From assembly GCA_028679035.1 (NCBI GenBank), contig JAJRCL010000126.1:1-9010 (forward strand): a stretch of DNA of 9,010 bases, in the 5' to 3' direction. Shown here in pieces: positions 1 through 6,973 of this stretch (within the stretch, counting starts at the first letter, position 1; the number at the start of each line of letters is the position of its first letter). Source of the stretch: Methanomicrobiales archaeon (GTDB lineage Archaea > Halobacteriota > Methanomicrobia > Methanomicrobiales > JACTUA01). The notes under the pieces were generated by a model that was given only the letters and a program-made list of their open reading frames with translations, was not told where the DNA came from and ran no database searches. A program made the translations under genes and the position numbers.

Positions 1-722
1 CCGGAAAAACAACCATCGCTGCTCTCCTCATCCGTTCGATTATCGATGCGGGTAAAGGGCCGGTGCTTGCAGTGGACGCAGATCCGAATGCGAACCTGCA
101 TGAGGCACTGGGCCTCGCGATACACGAGACGCTGGGGAATATGCGGGAGGATGCTTTCACGCGAACGATTCCTCCGGGTATGTCCCGGAATGAATTTATC
201 CGGCTGCGTTTCCGGCAGGTCCTTGTCGAATCCGCAGGCTTCGACCTCATCGCGATGGGAAGACCGGAAGGGAGCGGGTGTTACTGTTTTGCGCACAATC
301 TCCTCTGTGATGCGATGCGGGACCTGGAGCGGGAATATCCTTTCATCGTGATCGATGCTGAGGCAGGAATGGAACATATCAGCAGGGGAACGGTCGGCCG
401 TCCGGACGTCCTCCTTATCGTCAGCGATCCCGGTGCCCGGGGGATGCGCACCGTCGGTCGCATTCAGGAAATCGCCCTCTCCCTTGGCTTTTCTCCGCAG
501 AGCATGCACCTCGTTATCAACCGGAAGAAAGACTCTGGATCGCCCCTCATCACCGAACGTCCTTCTCTCATCGGGGTCGTGCCCGAAGATCCTGCGATCG
601 AACAGGCGGATCTGCAGGGAATCGCGATCGCGACCATCCCGGATCAGAGTCCTGCACGACGGGCAGTTCGGGACATCGCTACCCGGATCAGGGCGATCTG
701 CCGGCACACCGGCAGTTCATAA
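1..722 (+). CDS. cooC: CooC-type nickel-insertion ATPase (5' end outside window)
   Basis: Partial P-loop ATPase of the MinD/CooC family, which matures the nickel-iron C cluster of CO dehydrogenase in the cytoplasm using ATP hydrolysis. The reading frame is open from base 3. Its first visible residues, GKTT, are the end of the deviant Walker A loop, so only the start codon and roughly 10 residues are missing. A VDADPN segment follows (bases 75-92). A Cys-Tyr-Cys motif at 279-287 matches the CXC pair that binds nickel in CooC and dimerises the protein. Further on come an IDAEAGMEH switch segment (352-378), a VSDPGARG segment and a VINRKK segment (the Asn recognises the base in this family). The gene ends at TAA 720-722. 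No CODH subunit gene lies in the window, so the exact client enzyme is inferred. An internal ATG at base 63 is not the true start because conserved sequence precedes it. Confidence 0.88.
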   Translation, partial: GKTTIAALLIRSIIDAGKGPVLAVDADPNANLHEALGLAIHETLGNMREDAFTRTIPPGMSRNEFIRLRFRQVLVESAGFDLIAMGRPEGSGCYCFAHNLLCDAMRDLEREYPFIVIDAEAGMEHISRGTVGRPDVLLIVSDPGARGMRTVGRIQEIALSLGFSPQSMHLVINRKKDSGSPLITERPSLIGVVPEDPAIEQADLQGIAIATIPDQSPARRAVRDIATRIRAICRHTGSS

Positions 723-753
723 CGCCGAGGATTCCCAATTCTGTACGCGCAGC

Positions 754-765
754 CGGGATATCCCG
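754..765. repeat. 12-bp perfect palindrome downstream of cooC
   Basis: CGGGATATCCCG is a perfect 12-bp palindrome about 30 bases after the cooC stop codon, in the gap where cooC and the zinc-ribbon gene converge. It could be a protein-binding site or help end transcription. No T-run follows it, so an intrinsic terminator is not supported. In GC-rich DNA a chance occurrence is quite possible. Confidence 0.3.
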
Positions 766-902
766 CCATTGATAATGAGAGTTTTAGGAAAAGATTGCTG
801 GTCTGGAATACTTCGACCCCCGGATTTATACGCGGGTATCATCGCGAACGAGGAAAAGAGGGGAGGTCCAGGAAAATCTTATGGTTGGTCTGGATCGTTT
901 GA

Positions 903-1085
903 TCAACGCGTGGCGATAGCCACGAGTGCCACCTTGTCATCCGGACAGATCATCGAGATGCAGGGGACATTCTTTGCTTTTGGGAATTCCTGCCCGCACT
1001 TGGGGCATACGCACATGATGGGTTTCTGGGCCTGTCGCCCGGATCGAACCGTTCTTCCTCCTCTCTTCGCACCAATTTCCTTCAT
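903..1085 (-). CDS. Small zinc-ribbon-like protein (60 aa)
   Basis: A 60-residue protein in two parts. Residues 1-22 are strongly basic (many Lys/Arg). Residues 25-50 carry CVCPKCG (Cys25, Cys27, Cys30) followed by VPCISMICPDD (Cys42, Cys47). CPKCG is a typical zinc knuckle. The spacing resembles small archaeal ribbons with a VPC-x4-CPxC second half, but here the last expected Cys is Asp50. The start is well supported: ATG at 1085 has an AAGGAG Shine-Dalgarno six bases upstream and a TATA box about 40 bases upstream, which suits a short leader. A shorter start at Met24 has no such signals. Zinc or iron binding and possible nucleic-acid binding through the basic tail are inferences; no specific function is recognised. 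The gene is transcribed alone, converging on cooC. Confidence 0.72.
   Translation of the reverse strand: MKEIGAKRGGRTVRSGRQAQKPIMCVCPKCGQEFPKAKNVPCISMICPDDKVALVAIATR
909..924. repeat. Hairpin at the 3' end of the zinc-ribbon gene
   Basis: CGTGGC-GATA-GCCACG forms a perfect six-base stem with a four-base loop. It covers the last codons of the 60-aa gene on the minus strand. It might stabilise the mRNA end or contribute to termination. No strong T-tract follows directly on either strand. Confidence 0.3.
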
Positions 1086-1120
1086 GGTCTTCTCCTTTTT
1101 TGACGGAATTGCATGCTCAG

Positions 1121-1130
1121 ATATTTATAG
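1121..1130 (-). promoter_or_regulatory. TATA box of the zinc-ribbon gene
   Basis: Read on the minus strand this is CTATAAATAT, a good archaeal TATA box. Its centre is about 40 bases before the ATG at 1085, predicting a start of transcription near 1100 and a leader of about 15 bases that contains the AAGGAG ribosome site. This shows the small gene is transcribed separately from mmp10, which ends at 1247. Confidence 0.6.
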
Positions 1131-1246
1131 GCTCCGATGAAGGATGCAAGCCGGTACGGACGGGCTCTCAGGATTGATCGCAGCATAGTTCCTCACTGAC
1201 TTTTCGTTCAGAATAGAGAAAATACTGGTTCTTTCGAGCGGATCTG

Positions 1247-2476
1247 TTATTCCGCTCCCCGGTTTATGGCACGGATCAGCTCCGCGAGTCCCTCCATCTC
1301 CAGTTCGAGAACCTGGTTCCGGGTCATTCCCATGGAGGTCTCGCCATCAGCAGTCAGGACTTCCGGTCCCCGGATGATCCGGCGTTCCACGCCGTCGCGG
1401 GAGATGATTTCGGCCGCCTCGCGTTCATAGACAAACGCCCGTCCCGGAATAACGACGGCGGGAGTGAATACTTCAGGGTCCATGGCGGCGAGGTCATCCG
1501 CCGTGATGAGACAGGCAATTTCCTTCCCTGCCGTAACGACCTGGTCAGCCGAACCCCCGCAGAGGGTAATAATCCGCCGGAGGAAAGGCGCTGCAACGGT
1601 TCCGGTCAGCACGCGTGTATCTCCGGTGATCCGGGGCAGTTTGTCCAGAAGATCCGGTTCCTGCAGGATCGCAAACGGCGAACCGATTGCGGGGTCCCAG
1701 AGAGGTGTGCCGGTAATCCGCAGGGCATACCGTGATGCCAGATCGCTCACCAGATCCCGGAATTCTTCAACCCGGTGAACCGAAACGTGGGGAAACAGCG
1801 GGGCGTTTCCCAGAATCAGTCCCTGCTCCACGGAATTCGCGAAACGCATGATGATCAGCCCCTTTGCTCCCCGATCCTCGAGCCATGCACAGGTCTTCTC
1901 CAGGACAACCCCGTCGTTTATGCCCGGAATGATAACCGCTGCGGCGTAAACATCGACGGCGCCGCAGAGTTCCTCGAGGACACGGAGGGAGACTTTCGGG
2001 TGGGGGTCGTGCATATATTTCTTCCGGAGCAGCGGATCGGCAGCAAAGACGGTAAAAGAGACCTCGGTGAGTCCCTGGTCGATGAGAAATGACGCGACTT
2101 TGGGATCACCAAACCCCTTCCCGCTCGTGTAGCCGATATGGAGAGGAGCCTCCATGCTTCCGAGCAGCTCGACCAGATCGGTGAACCGGGGGTAACAGCT
2201 GGGGTCCCCGCCACCGCTGATCGTAACCCGTGAGATTTCCCCCTGCAGGACCTGCAGGCGGGCGAGAATATCTTCGCCGATGTCCGAAAGGGAACGAAAA
2301 CCCGTATACCGTTCGCCGACGCTGCGGGAGCAGTAATCGCATCCTTTCCGGAAGGGCGAGCAGTACCGGCACCCGAATGCCGGCACCTCGCGGGCATGCC
2401 GGAAGTAGCAGTATTCGCAGAACCCCCGGCAGTCGATGCCCGGCCGCCCCCCGATATCGGCTACAAGCTGGGCCAT
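1247..2476 (-). CDS. mmp10: Mmp10, MCR arginine C-methyltransferase (radical SAM, B12-dependent)
   Basis: A 409-residue protein recognised as methanogenesis marker 10 (also called MamA). It uses S-adenosylmethionine and cobalamin to add a methyl group to C5 of an arginine near the active site of the methyl-coenzyme M reductase alpha subunit. Cys16, Cys20 and Cys23 (CRGFCEYC) form the radical SAM CX3CX2C motif that binds the 4Fe-4S cluster. A second dense Cys set (Cys36, Cys39, Cys46, Cys49 in FGCRYC...GCDYC) is characteristic of Mmp10 and is a metal-binding site in the family. A SAM-contact motif GGGDPSCYP lies at 88-96. The C-terminal third, which binds cobalamin in the family, is intact, and the length is normal. 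The start is fixed by an in-frame TGA five codons upstream of ATG 2476; there is no strong Shine-Dalgarno. It follows the deacetylase gene by 91 bases on the same strand and may be co-transcribed. Confidence 0.93.
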   Translation of the reverse strand: MAQLVADIGGRPGIDCRGFCEYCYFRHAREVPAFGCRYCSPFRKGCDYCSRSVGERYTGFRSLSDIGEDILARLQVLQGEISRVTISGGGDPSCYPRFTDLVELLGSMEAPLHIGYTSGKGFGDPKVASFLIDQGLTEVSFTVFAADPLLRKKYMHDPHPKVSLRVLEELCGAVDVYAAAVIIPGINDGVVLEKTCAWLEDRGAKGLIIMRFANSVEQGLILGNAPLFPHVSVHRVEEFRDLVSDLASRYALRITGTPLWDPAIGSPFAILQEPDLLDKLPRITGDTRVLTGTVAAPFLRRIITLCGGSADQVVTAGKEIACLITADDLAAMDPEVFTPAVVIPGRAFVYEREAAEIISRDGVERRIIRGPEVLTADGETSMGMTRNQVLELEMEGLAELIRAINRGAE

Positions 2477-2543
2477 GCTACTCAGAACTCAGATGTGCTG
2501 CATCATCATACTTCGCGCCGCACGAAAGGGCATACGGTGTCTC

Positions 2544-2564
2544 CCGGTATCCCCGGGATACTGG
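2544..2564. repeat. Inverted repeat between the deacetylase gene and mmp10
   Basis: GTATCCC and GGGATAC flank a single C (2547-2561). The symmetry extends outward with one G-T mismatch and two C-G pairs (2544-2564). As RNA it would fold with a roughly five-base loop. It lies just upstream of the deacetylase stop codon on the plus-strand map, that is in the 91-base gap on the minus strand. It could attenuate read-through from the deacetylase gene, or be an operator for mmp10. No T-run follows, so a terminator is only possible. Confidence 0.35.
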
Positions 2565-2567
2565 CTG

Positions 2568-3545
2568 TCAGAGACCGTGGATCTCCTGCGATTCCTGAAC
2601 GATTACCTGTGTGACGGCATCCGCATCACCCGGCATGAATGCAACATCTTCATCTCGTAGAGCCCGGAACATCGCTGCAATCGCTGCTCCATGGGACGGA
2701 CCGTACCCGCCTTCGAGTACGAGGGCAAGAGGAGATGTGCCTGCACGTAACAGGGAGCTGAGCATTGCCCCGACATCCTGCGGCTCCACACACATCCCTC
2801 CCAGCGGATCATCGGAGAGAATATCCTGCCCGGCAGAGACCAGGATCAGATCCGGATCAAACCGCCGCACTGCAGGAACGAACAGGCCGGCAAAGACCAG
2901 TGCGTAATCTGCCCCGGAGGATCCGGGCGGGAGAGGGACGTTGCATGTACACCCCTGCGCTTCTCCCCTGCCTGCATCATGCAGTTTTCCGGTTCCCGGG
3001 TACGTATTTCCCTGGTGGACAGAGGCGTAGAGCACACGGGGGTTCTCTTCAAAGATGTCCTGCGTCCCGTTGCCGTGATGAACGTCCCAGTCGATAATGG
3101 CGACTCTCTCGACCCGATCGAGCGCCCATGCAGCGGCGACCGCGACATTATTGACCAGGCAAAAACCCATTGCCCGGCACCGCGTCGCGTGGTGCCCGGG
3201 AGGTCGCACGAGGGCAAACGCATGTTCTCCCCCGAGCGCCAGTTCTGCCGCCCGGATTGCCCCACCCGCTGCCCAGCAGGCGACGTCAAACGAGGCAGGG
3301 GTAACGTACGTATCCACGTCGATATGGCGGGAGAATGTGGTTTCCGAGCAAAAACGCTCGAGCCACGTACAATAGGCGGGGGTATGTACCCGCTCGAGAT
3401 CCTCCCGTGAGCACCGGATTGGTGCCCGGATGGGAATGTCCGGTGGCACCCCGCTCATGGCGTTGAGGAGCCGGCCCTGGTTTTCCGGATGATGCGCCAG
3501 GTCATGCCGGGCAAATACGGGACCGGTCACCACTGATGCCTGCAT
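2568..3545 (-). CDS. Histone deacetylase family amidohydrolase
   Basis: A 325-residue cytoplasmic zinc hydrolase of the arginase/deacetylase fold (HDAC, AcuC, acetylpolyamine amidohydrolase superfamily). All catalytic elements are present: RPPGHH at 114-119 with the His pair, IDWDVHHGNGT at 151-161 with zinc ligands Asp154 and His156, SAGQD at 237-241 with the third ligand Asp241, and LEGGY at 277-281 with the transition-state Tyr281. An N-terminal HPE motif (19-21) and the VNN motif (131-133) are also typical. Its substrate cannot be read from sequence; acetyl-lysine on archaeal chromatin proteins or enzymes, or acetylated polyamines, are the family's options. The start ATG 3545 has GAGGG a few bases upstream. 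It is divergent from the U32 gene and is followed 91 bases later by mmp10. Confidence 0.9.
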   Translation of the reverse strand: MQASVVTGPVFARHDLAHHPENQGRLLNAMSGVPPDIPIRAPIRCSREDLERVHTPAYCTWLERFCSETTFSRHIDVDTYVTPASFDVACWAAGGAIRAAELALGGEHAFALVRPPGHHATRCRAMGFCLVNNVAVAAAWALDRVERVAIIDWDVHHGNGTQDIFEENPRVLYASVHQGNTYPGTGKLHDAGRGEAQGCTCNVPLPPGSSGADYALVFAGLFVPAVRRFDPDLILVSAGQDILSDDPLGGMCVEPQDVGAMLSSLLRAGTSPLALVLEGGYGPSHGAAIAAMFRALRDEDVAFMPGDADAVTQVIVQESQEIHGL

Positions 3546-3565
3546 ACTCCCTCATTTCTGCGTGC

Positions 3566-3577
3566 GGGTATAAACCC
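3566..3577. promoter_or_regulatory. Symmetric TATA element between the deacetylase and U32 genes
   Basis: GGGTATAAACCC has four-base inverted arms around a TATAAA core, so it reads as a TATA box in both directions. For the U32 gene it predicts a start near 3597 and a leader of about 40 bases. For the deacetylase gene the core is about 26 bases from the ATG at 3545, the spacing of a leaderless transcript. No other good TATA box is visible in this 90-base gap. Use in both directions is an inference. Confidence 0.5.
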
Positions 3578-3637
3578 AGCGCTGAACCAGGGGATCGATT
3601 TTTCCGATCACACATGCTGTACTGTATGGAGAAGTCC

Positions 3638-6253
3638 GTGGTGCATCAGGCTCCCTGTACAAAACGGGATGCGGGCAGGAAACTTCCGGAACTGCTCGCC
3701 CCGGCAGGCTCAACGGAGGCATTTCACGCGGCGTTAGCCGCAGGAGCCGATGCGATCTATGTGGGGGGGAAACGATTTTCCGCCCGGATGCATGCCCGGA
3801 ATTTCACCGAGGATGAGCTTGCACAGGCAGTCGCAGAGGCTCACGCAGCAGGGTGCCGGATGTATGTAACGCTCAATACGCTCATCACGGACGCAGAGCT
3901 TCCCGAAGCGCTGGAGTACGCGATCACGCTCCATACGATGGGTGTGGATGGGATCCTTGTACAGGACCCGGGCTTTGCTGCGATATCCCGGGTGGTCATT
4001 CCCTCTCTGCCGCTGCATGCCTCCACCCAGCTGTTTGTCCATCACGAACCCGGCGTTGCGTGGGCCCGGGATCACGGGTTCGTACGCGTCGTGCTGGCAC
4101 GGGAGATGTCCCTTGATGAGATTACTGCTATCGGAGAGGAGATGGGAGGAAACGGGATCGGCCTTGAGGTCTTCATCCATGGTGCCCTCTGCTATTCCTA
4201 TTCCGGCCAATGTCTTCTCTCCTCCGTAATCGGGGGGAGAAGCGGAAACCGGGGGATGTGTGCTCAGCCGTGCCGGAAACCCTACCAGCTGGTCCAGAGG
4301 CAGGATGACCGGGAGACGGGAGAACCGCTCACCGTCGTCCGGACTGACGGCGATTACCTTCTTTCTACCAGGGATCTTGCTGTCTACTCCTGTCTGGACC
4401 GGGTCCTGTGTGCTCCCCTCACGGCACTCAAAATCGAAGGAAGGATGCGTTCGGCAGAGTATGTCGCCGTCGTGGTCGATATCTACAGAAAGGCCATGGA
4501 CGCGATCGCGAACAATACCTGGGTGCCTTCAGAAGAAGACCTTCGCGACCTTGCTCTGGCCTTCAACCGGGATTTCACCACCGGTTATATCTCGGGCAGA
4601 TCACCGGGGGAGGTCATGGGACGGCAGCGTCCCGACAACCGCGGGATTCCCTTGGGCGTGATCCGTTCCTGTCATCCCGGCCGCAATGAAGCGGTCGTGG
4701 CTCCTTACGAAGACCGGGTGCCGTCTGTCGGGGATGGGATTGAGATCCTTCCCCGTGATGGCGGGACGGGATTCGGTTGTGCGATCCGCAGTCCCCCCGG
4801 TCGTGTCCCGGGCGGGTACCGCATACGGGTGAGCAGGCACTGCAGTCCGGGGGACCGTGTGCAGCTGACCCGGAGCAGGAGCCTCGAAGACCGTGTCCGC
4901 GGGATCCTGGAGAGGAGAAACGATCGGCGGACTCCTATCGACCTTGACCTGACCCTGACAGAGGATCGGTTTCCGATCCTTACCGGCAGGTTCTGCACAC
5001 TCGATGGCAGAGTAATCACGGTTACCTGCAGAGCAGACTTCTGCCTCAATCCGGGAAAGACAAGCCCGCTCACCCGTGATGGAATCCGGTCGCAGCTTAC
5101 AAAAAGCGGGGAAACCCCATTTTCAGTGCGAAAATTCTCGATCCACTATCCAGGCGGCCTTTTCGCGCCGCTCGCAGCGCTGAACAGGTTCCGGCGGGAC
5201 TTCTTCCGGAAAGCCGCATCCGATCTGCAGGCCGCATACCGGCCAAATGTCGATGATCTCGCCCTCTGCCGGGAAAGGGCAAAGCCTGTTCTCGCACGGC
5301 TCTCCGCCGGCTCGCATCGTGCCGGTCATGCAACCATTCCGATCCTTGCGTGTTACACCGATTCGCCCGATTGCGCCAAAGAGGCGGTTGCAGGAGGATG
5401 CCAGAGGGTTTACTTCGAACCCTCAGTCGATCTTATCCCGGAAAGAAAAAACCGGGGAACGATCCTGCAGATGCTGGACGCTGCAGGCAGTATTGCGAAA
5501 AGCACGGGAGCAGAGATCTTCTGGAAATGGCCCCGGGTTACCCGGCAGACATTTCTTGCCACTGTTTCCCGCCTACTCCCTCGTCTGGACAGGACCGGCA
5601 TTTCCGGGGTCATGGTGGAAAGTATCGGTCTTGCAGAGACGATCCAGAAAATGAACCCCGCCCTCATCGTCACCGGTGGTGCAGGTCTGAATGTGACCAA
5701 TCACCGCACGGCAGATACACTCTGCCCGCCGCTGCGCGGCGTTACGCTCTCCCCCGAACTGAGCGGGAATGAAATGCAGGAACTGGCCCGAAGGATTGGT
5801 TCAATTCCGACAGCGCTCGAAGTTCTTGTCCAGGGAAACCTCGAAGCCATGGACAGTGAAGATGCGCTCCCGGCACTGGTGGCGGGTAAGGCCGGGGCAC
5901 GCATGGTGCGCAGCTCCTGGGGGATCCGCGACGAGACCGGAAGAGTATTTCCCCTGTCCCGTGACAGCATGGGGAAAACCCGTATAGCAAACGCCGTTGA
6001 GCTGTGTCTTGTCGATCATATTCCGTTTTTTTCCCGTAACGGCATCTCAATCCTGACCATCGATGCACGGGGAAGGACCCCCGCCTATGTGAACGCGGTT
6101 GCTGCACAGTACCGGAAGGCAATCGCAGTCGCAAATGAATCTCCGGACGAATGGGACCATCGCCTTGGAGGAATCAAGGAAGAACTGAAGAGACGATCCC
6201 GGGGAGGAATTACACAGGGGCATTTCACAACGGATTTCGGTGGATACGCATGA
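3638..6253 (+). CDS. Large U32 family protein (putative RNA-hydroxylation factor, two-module)
   Basis: An 871-residue member of peptidase family U32, close in layout to the long RlhA/YdcP type. Numbering is from GTG 3638. An N-terminal barrel begins at PELLAPAGS (about residue 16). The iron-sulfur-type signature has Cys185, Cys192, Cys208 and Cys212 within SGQCLL...GGRSGNRG..CAQPCR. A middle barrel starts near 329 (RQRPDNRGIPLG), a DUF3656-like domain covers about 432-535 (to LFAPLAALN), and a second U32-like half runs from about 565 to the end with a GHF motif close to the C terminus. Bacterial relatives act in 5-hydroxylation of rRNA cytidine or tRNA uridine rather than proteolysis; the role here is inferred. 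GTG 3638 is preferred because GGAG sits six bases upstream. ATG 3626, 3614 or 3536 are alternatives without ribosome sites, and 3536 would start before the TATA box. The stop overlaps aroD. Confidence 0.85.
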   Translation: MVHQAPCTKRDAGRKLPELLAPAGSTEAFHAALAAGADAIYVGGKRFSARMHARNFTEDELAQAVAEAHAAGCRMYVTLNTLITDAELPEALEYAITLHTMGVDGILVQDPGFAAISRVVIPSLPLHASTQLFVHHEPGVAWARDHGFVRVVLAREMSLDEITAIGEEMGGNGIGLEVFIHGALCYSYSGQCLLSSVIGGRSGNRGMCAQPCRKPYQLVQRQDDRETGEPLTVVRTDGDYLLSTRDLAVYSCLDRVLCAPLTALKIEGRMRSAEYVAVVVDIYRKAMDAIANNTWVPSEEDLRDLALAFNRDFTTGYISGRSPGEVMGRQRPDNRGIPLGVIRSCHPGRNEAVVAPYEDRVPSVGDGIEILPRDGGTGFGCAIRSPPGRVPGGYRIRVSRHCSPGDRVQLTRSRSLEDRVRGILERRNDRRTPIDLDLTLTEDRFPILTGRFCTLDGRVITVTCRADFCLNPGKTSPLTRDGIRSQLTKSGETPFSVRKFSIHYPGGLFAPLAALNRFRRDFFRKAASDLQAAYRPNVDDLALCRERAKPVLARLSAGSHRAGHATIPILACYTDSPDCAKEAVAGGCQRVYFEPSVDLIPERKNRGTILQMLDAAGSIAKSTGAEIFWKWPRVTRQTFLATVSRLLPRLDRTGISGVMVESIGLAETIQKMNPALIVTGGAGLNVTNHRTADTLCPPLRGVTLSPELSGNEMQELARRIGSIPTALEVLVQGNLEAMDSEDALPALVAGKAGARMVRSSWGIRDETGRVFPLSRDSMGKTRIANAVELCLVDHIPFFSRNGISILTIDARGRTPAYVNAVAAQYRKAIAVANESPDEWDHRLGGIKEELKRRSRGGITQGHFTTDFGGYA

Positions 6254-6888
6254 AAATCATAGTTTCCGTACGTAATGAGGACGAAATCAGGCAGGCAGAG
6301 GACTCTGGAGCAGACATCATCGAACTGCGGCTGGATCTTCTGCAGAAACCACACGACGCAGAAGATCTGTCCACCCGGCTCCCGCGTGTTCTCACACTCC
6401 GCAGCAGTGCAGAAGGAGGAGGTTTTGGCGGGGACCCGTCCGAATGGGCTGCACAGGTCCTTCCCCTCGTGCGCCGGGGGGACCTGGTTGATGTCGAGGA
6501 GTGTTTTTCCTGTTTTGCCCCCGCTCTCCGGAGCCGGGGGATCCGTATCATCGGGTCGGCACATCGTGCATCCATGCTGTCGGCTGCGGATCTGCATGCC
6601 ACCGAAACGAGACTGCGAACCTACGCAGACATCCCGAAAATTATCGTCACCCCTGCGACAGAACAGGATCTTCTTACACTCTGTTCGTTCACCCTGAGCT
6701 CGGCTAAACCGATATGCACCGGCGTGATGGGGAGACAGTTTGCCTTCGGACGCATTCTGCTGCCGTTTTTTGGATCATCGCTCGTGTATTGTCACGCAGG
6801 AACACCGGCTGCCGAAGGGCAGTATCACATCCGGGACTTCCGTATGATTCTTGACCTCATGACCGGGACAACAGGCCAAAAACAATAA
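6250..6888 (+). CDS. aroD: 3-dehydroquinate dehydratase, type I
   Basis: A 212-residue class I dehydroquinase, which dehydrates 3-dehydroquinate to 3-dehydroshikimate through a lysine Schiff base in the shikimate pathway to aromatic amino acids. The N-terminal strand-and-motif IIELRLDLL (23-31) and LTLRSSAEGG (48-57) are typical. His105 (in IIGSAH) and Lys130 (in DIPKIIV) have the spacing of the catalytic His-Lys pair. GVMGRQFAFGR (158-168), FGSSLVY and TPAAEGQ (185-191) form the substrate-binding end of the barrel. The length is that of a compact archaeal AroD. Its ATG overlaps the U32 stop codon (ATGA), implying one mRNA and coupled translation. No other aro gene lies in the window. Upstream frame extension to 6151 is inside the U32 gene and is not used. 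Confidence 0.92.
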   Translation: MKIIVSVRNEDEIRQAEDSGADIIELRLDLLQKPHDAEDLSTRLPRVLTLRSSAEGGGFGGDPSEWAAQVLPLVRRGDLVDVEECFSCFAPALRSRGIRIIGSAHRASMLSAADLHATETRLRTYADIPKIIVTPATEQDLLTLCSFTLSSAKPICTGVMGRQFAFGRILLPFFGSSLVYCHAGTPAAEGQYHIRDFRMILDLMTGTTGQKQ

Positions 6889-6923
6889 TGACATTTCCCC
6901 TTTCTCCCGCGTCCTGCGGATGG

Positions 6924-6930
6924 TTTAAAT
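6924..6930 (+). promoter_or_regulatory. TATA box of the 96-aa gene
   Basis: TTTAAAT, preceded by GG, is an archaeal TATA-like box 36 bases after the aroD stop. It predicts transcription starting near 6950. That would leave an ATG at 6929 inside the promoter and outside the mRNA, and it puts GGAG (6959-6962) in the leader of the gene starting at 6974. Confidence 0.5.
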
Positions 6931-6973
6931 GGAAAGTAAGCGACATTTTCCTTACGATGGAGAAGTGTACAGC

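Noticed and set aside
355..1140. Open frame of 261 codons on the plus strand across cooC, the gap and the zinc-ribbon gene
   Set aside because: It is a shifted frame inside cooC with Ser/Arg/Pro-rich composition, and it runs antisense through the small gene that has a TATA box and a Shine-Dalgarno sequence.
2489..2509. C/D box RNA-like pattern upstream of mmp10 on the minus strand (ATGATGA then CTGA), also readable as a six-residue mini-ORF MMMQHI
   Set aside because: Only one C-like and one D-like box occur, no C' and D pair follows at the right distance, and the 10-base spacer gave no convincing archaeal rRNA target by eye. The mini-ORF is likely chance.
3734..4210. 158-codon frame antisense to the U32 gene
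   Set aside because: It lies opposite the highly conserved U32 barrel and Cys signature and shows no family resemblance or ribosome site.
6929..6973. Longer N terminus (15 residues) for the 96-aa protein
   Set aside because: The ATG at 6929 overlaps the TTTAAAT box, so it would lie upstream of the expected transcription start; ATG 6974 has a ribosome site.
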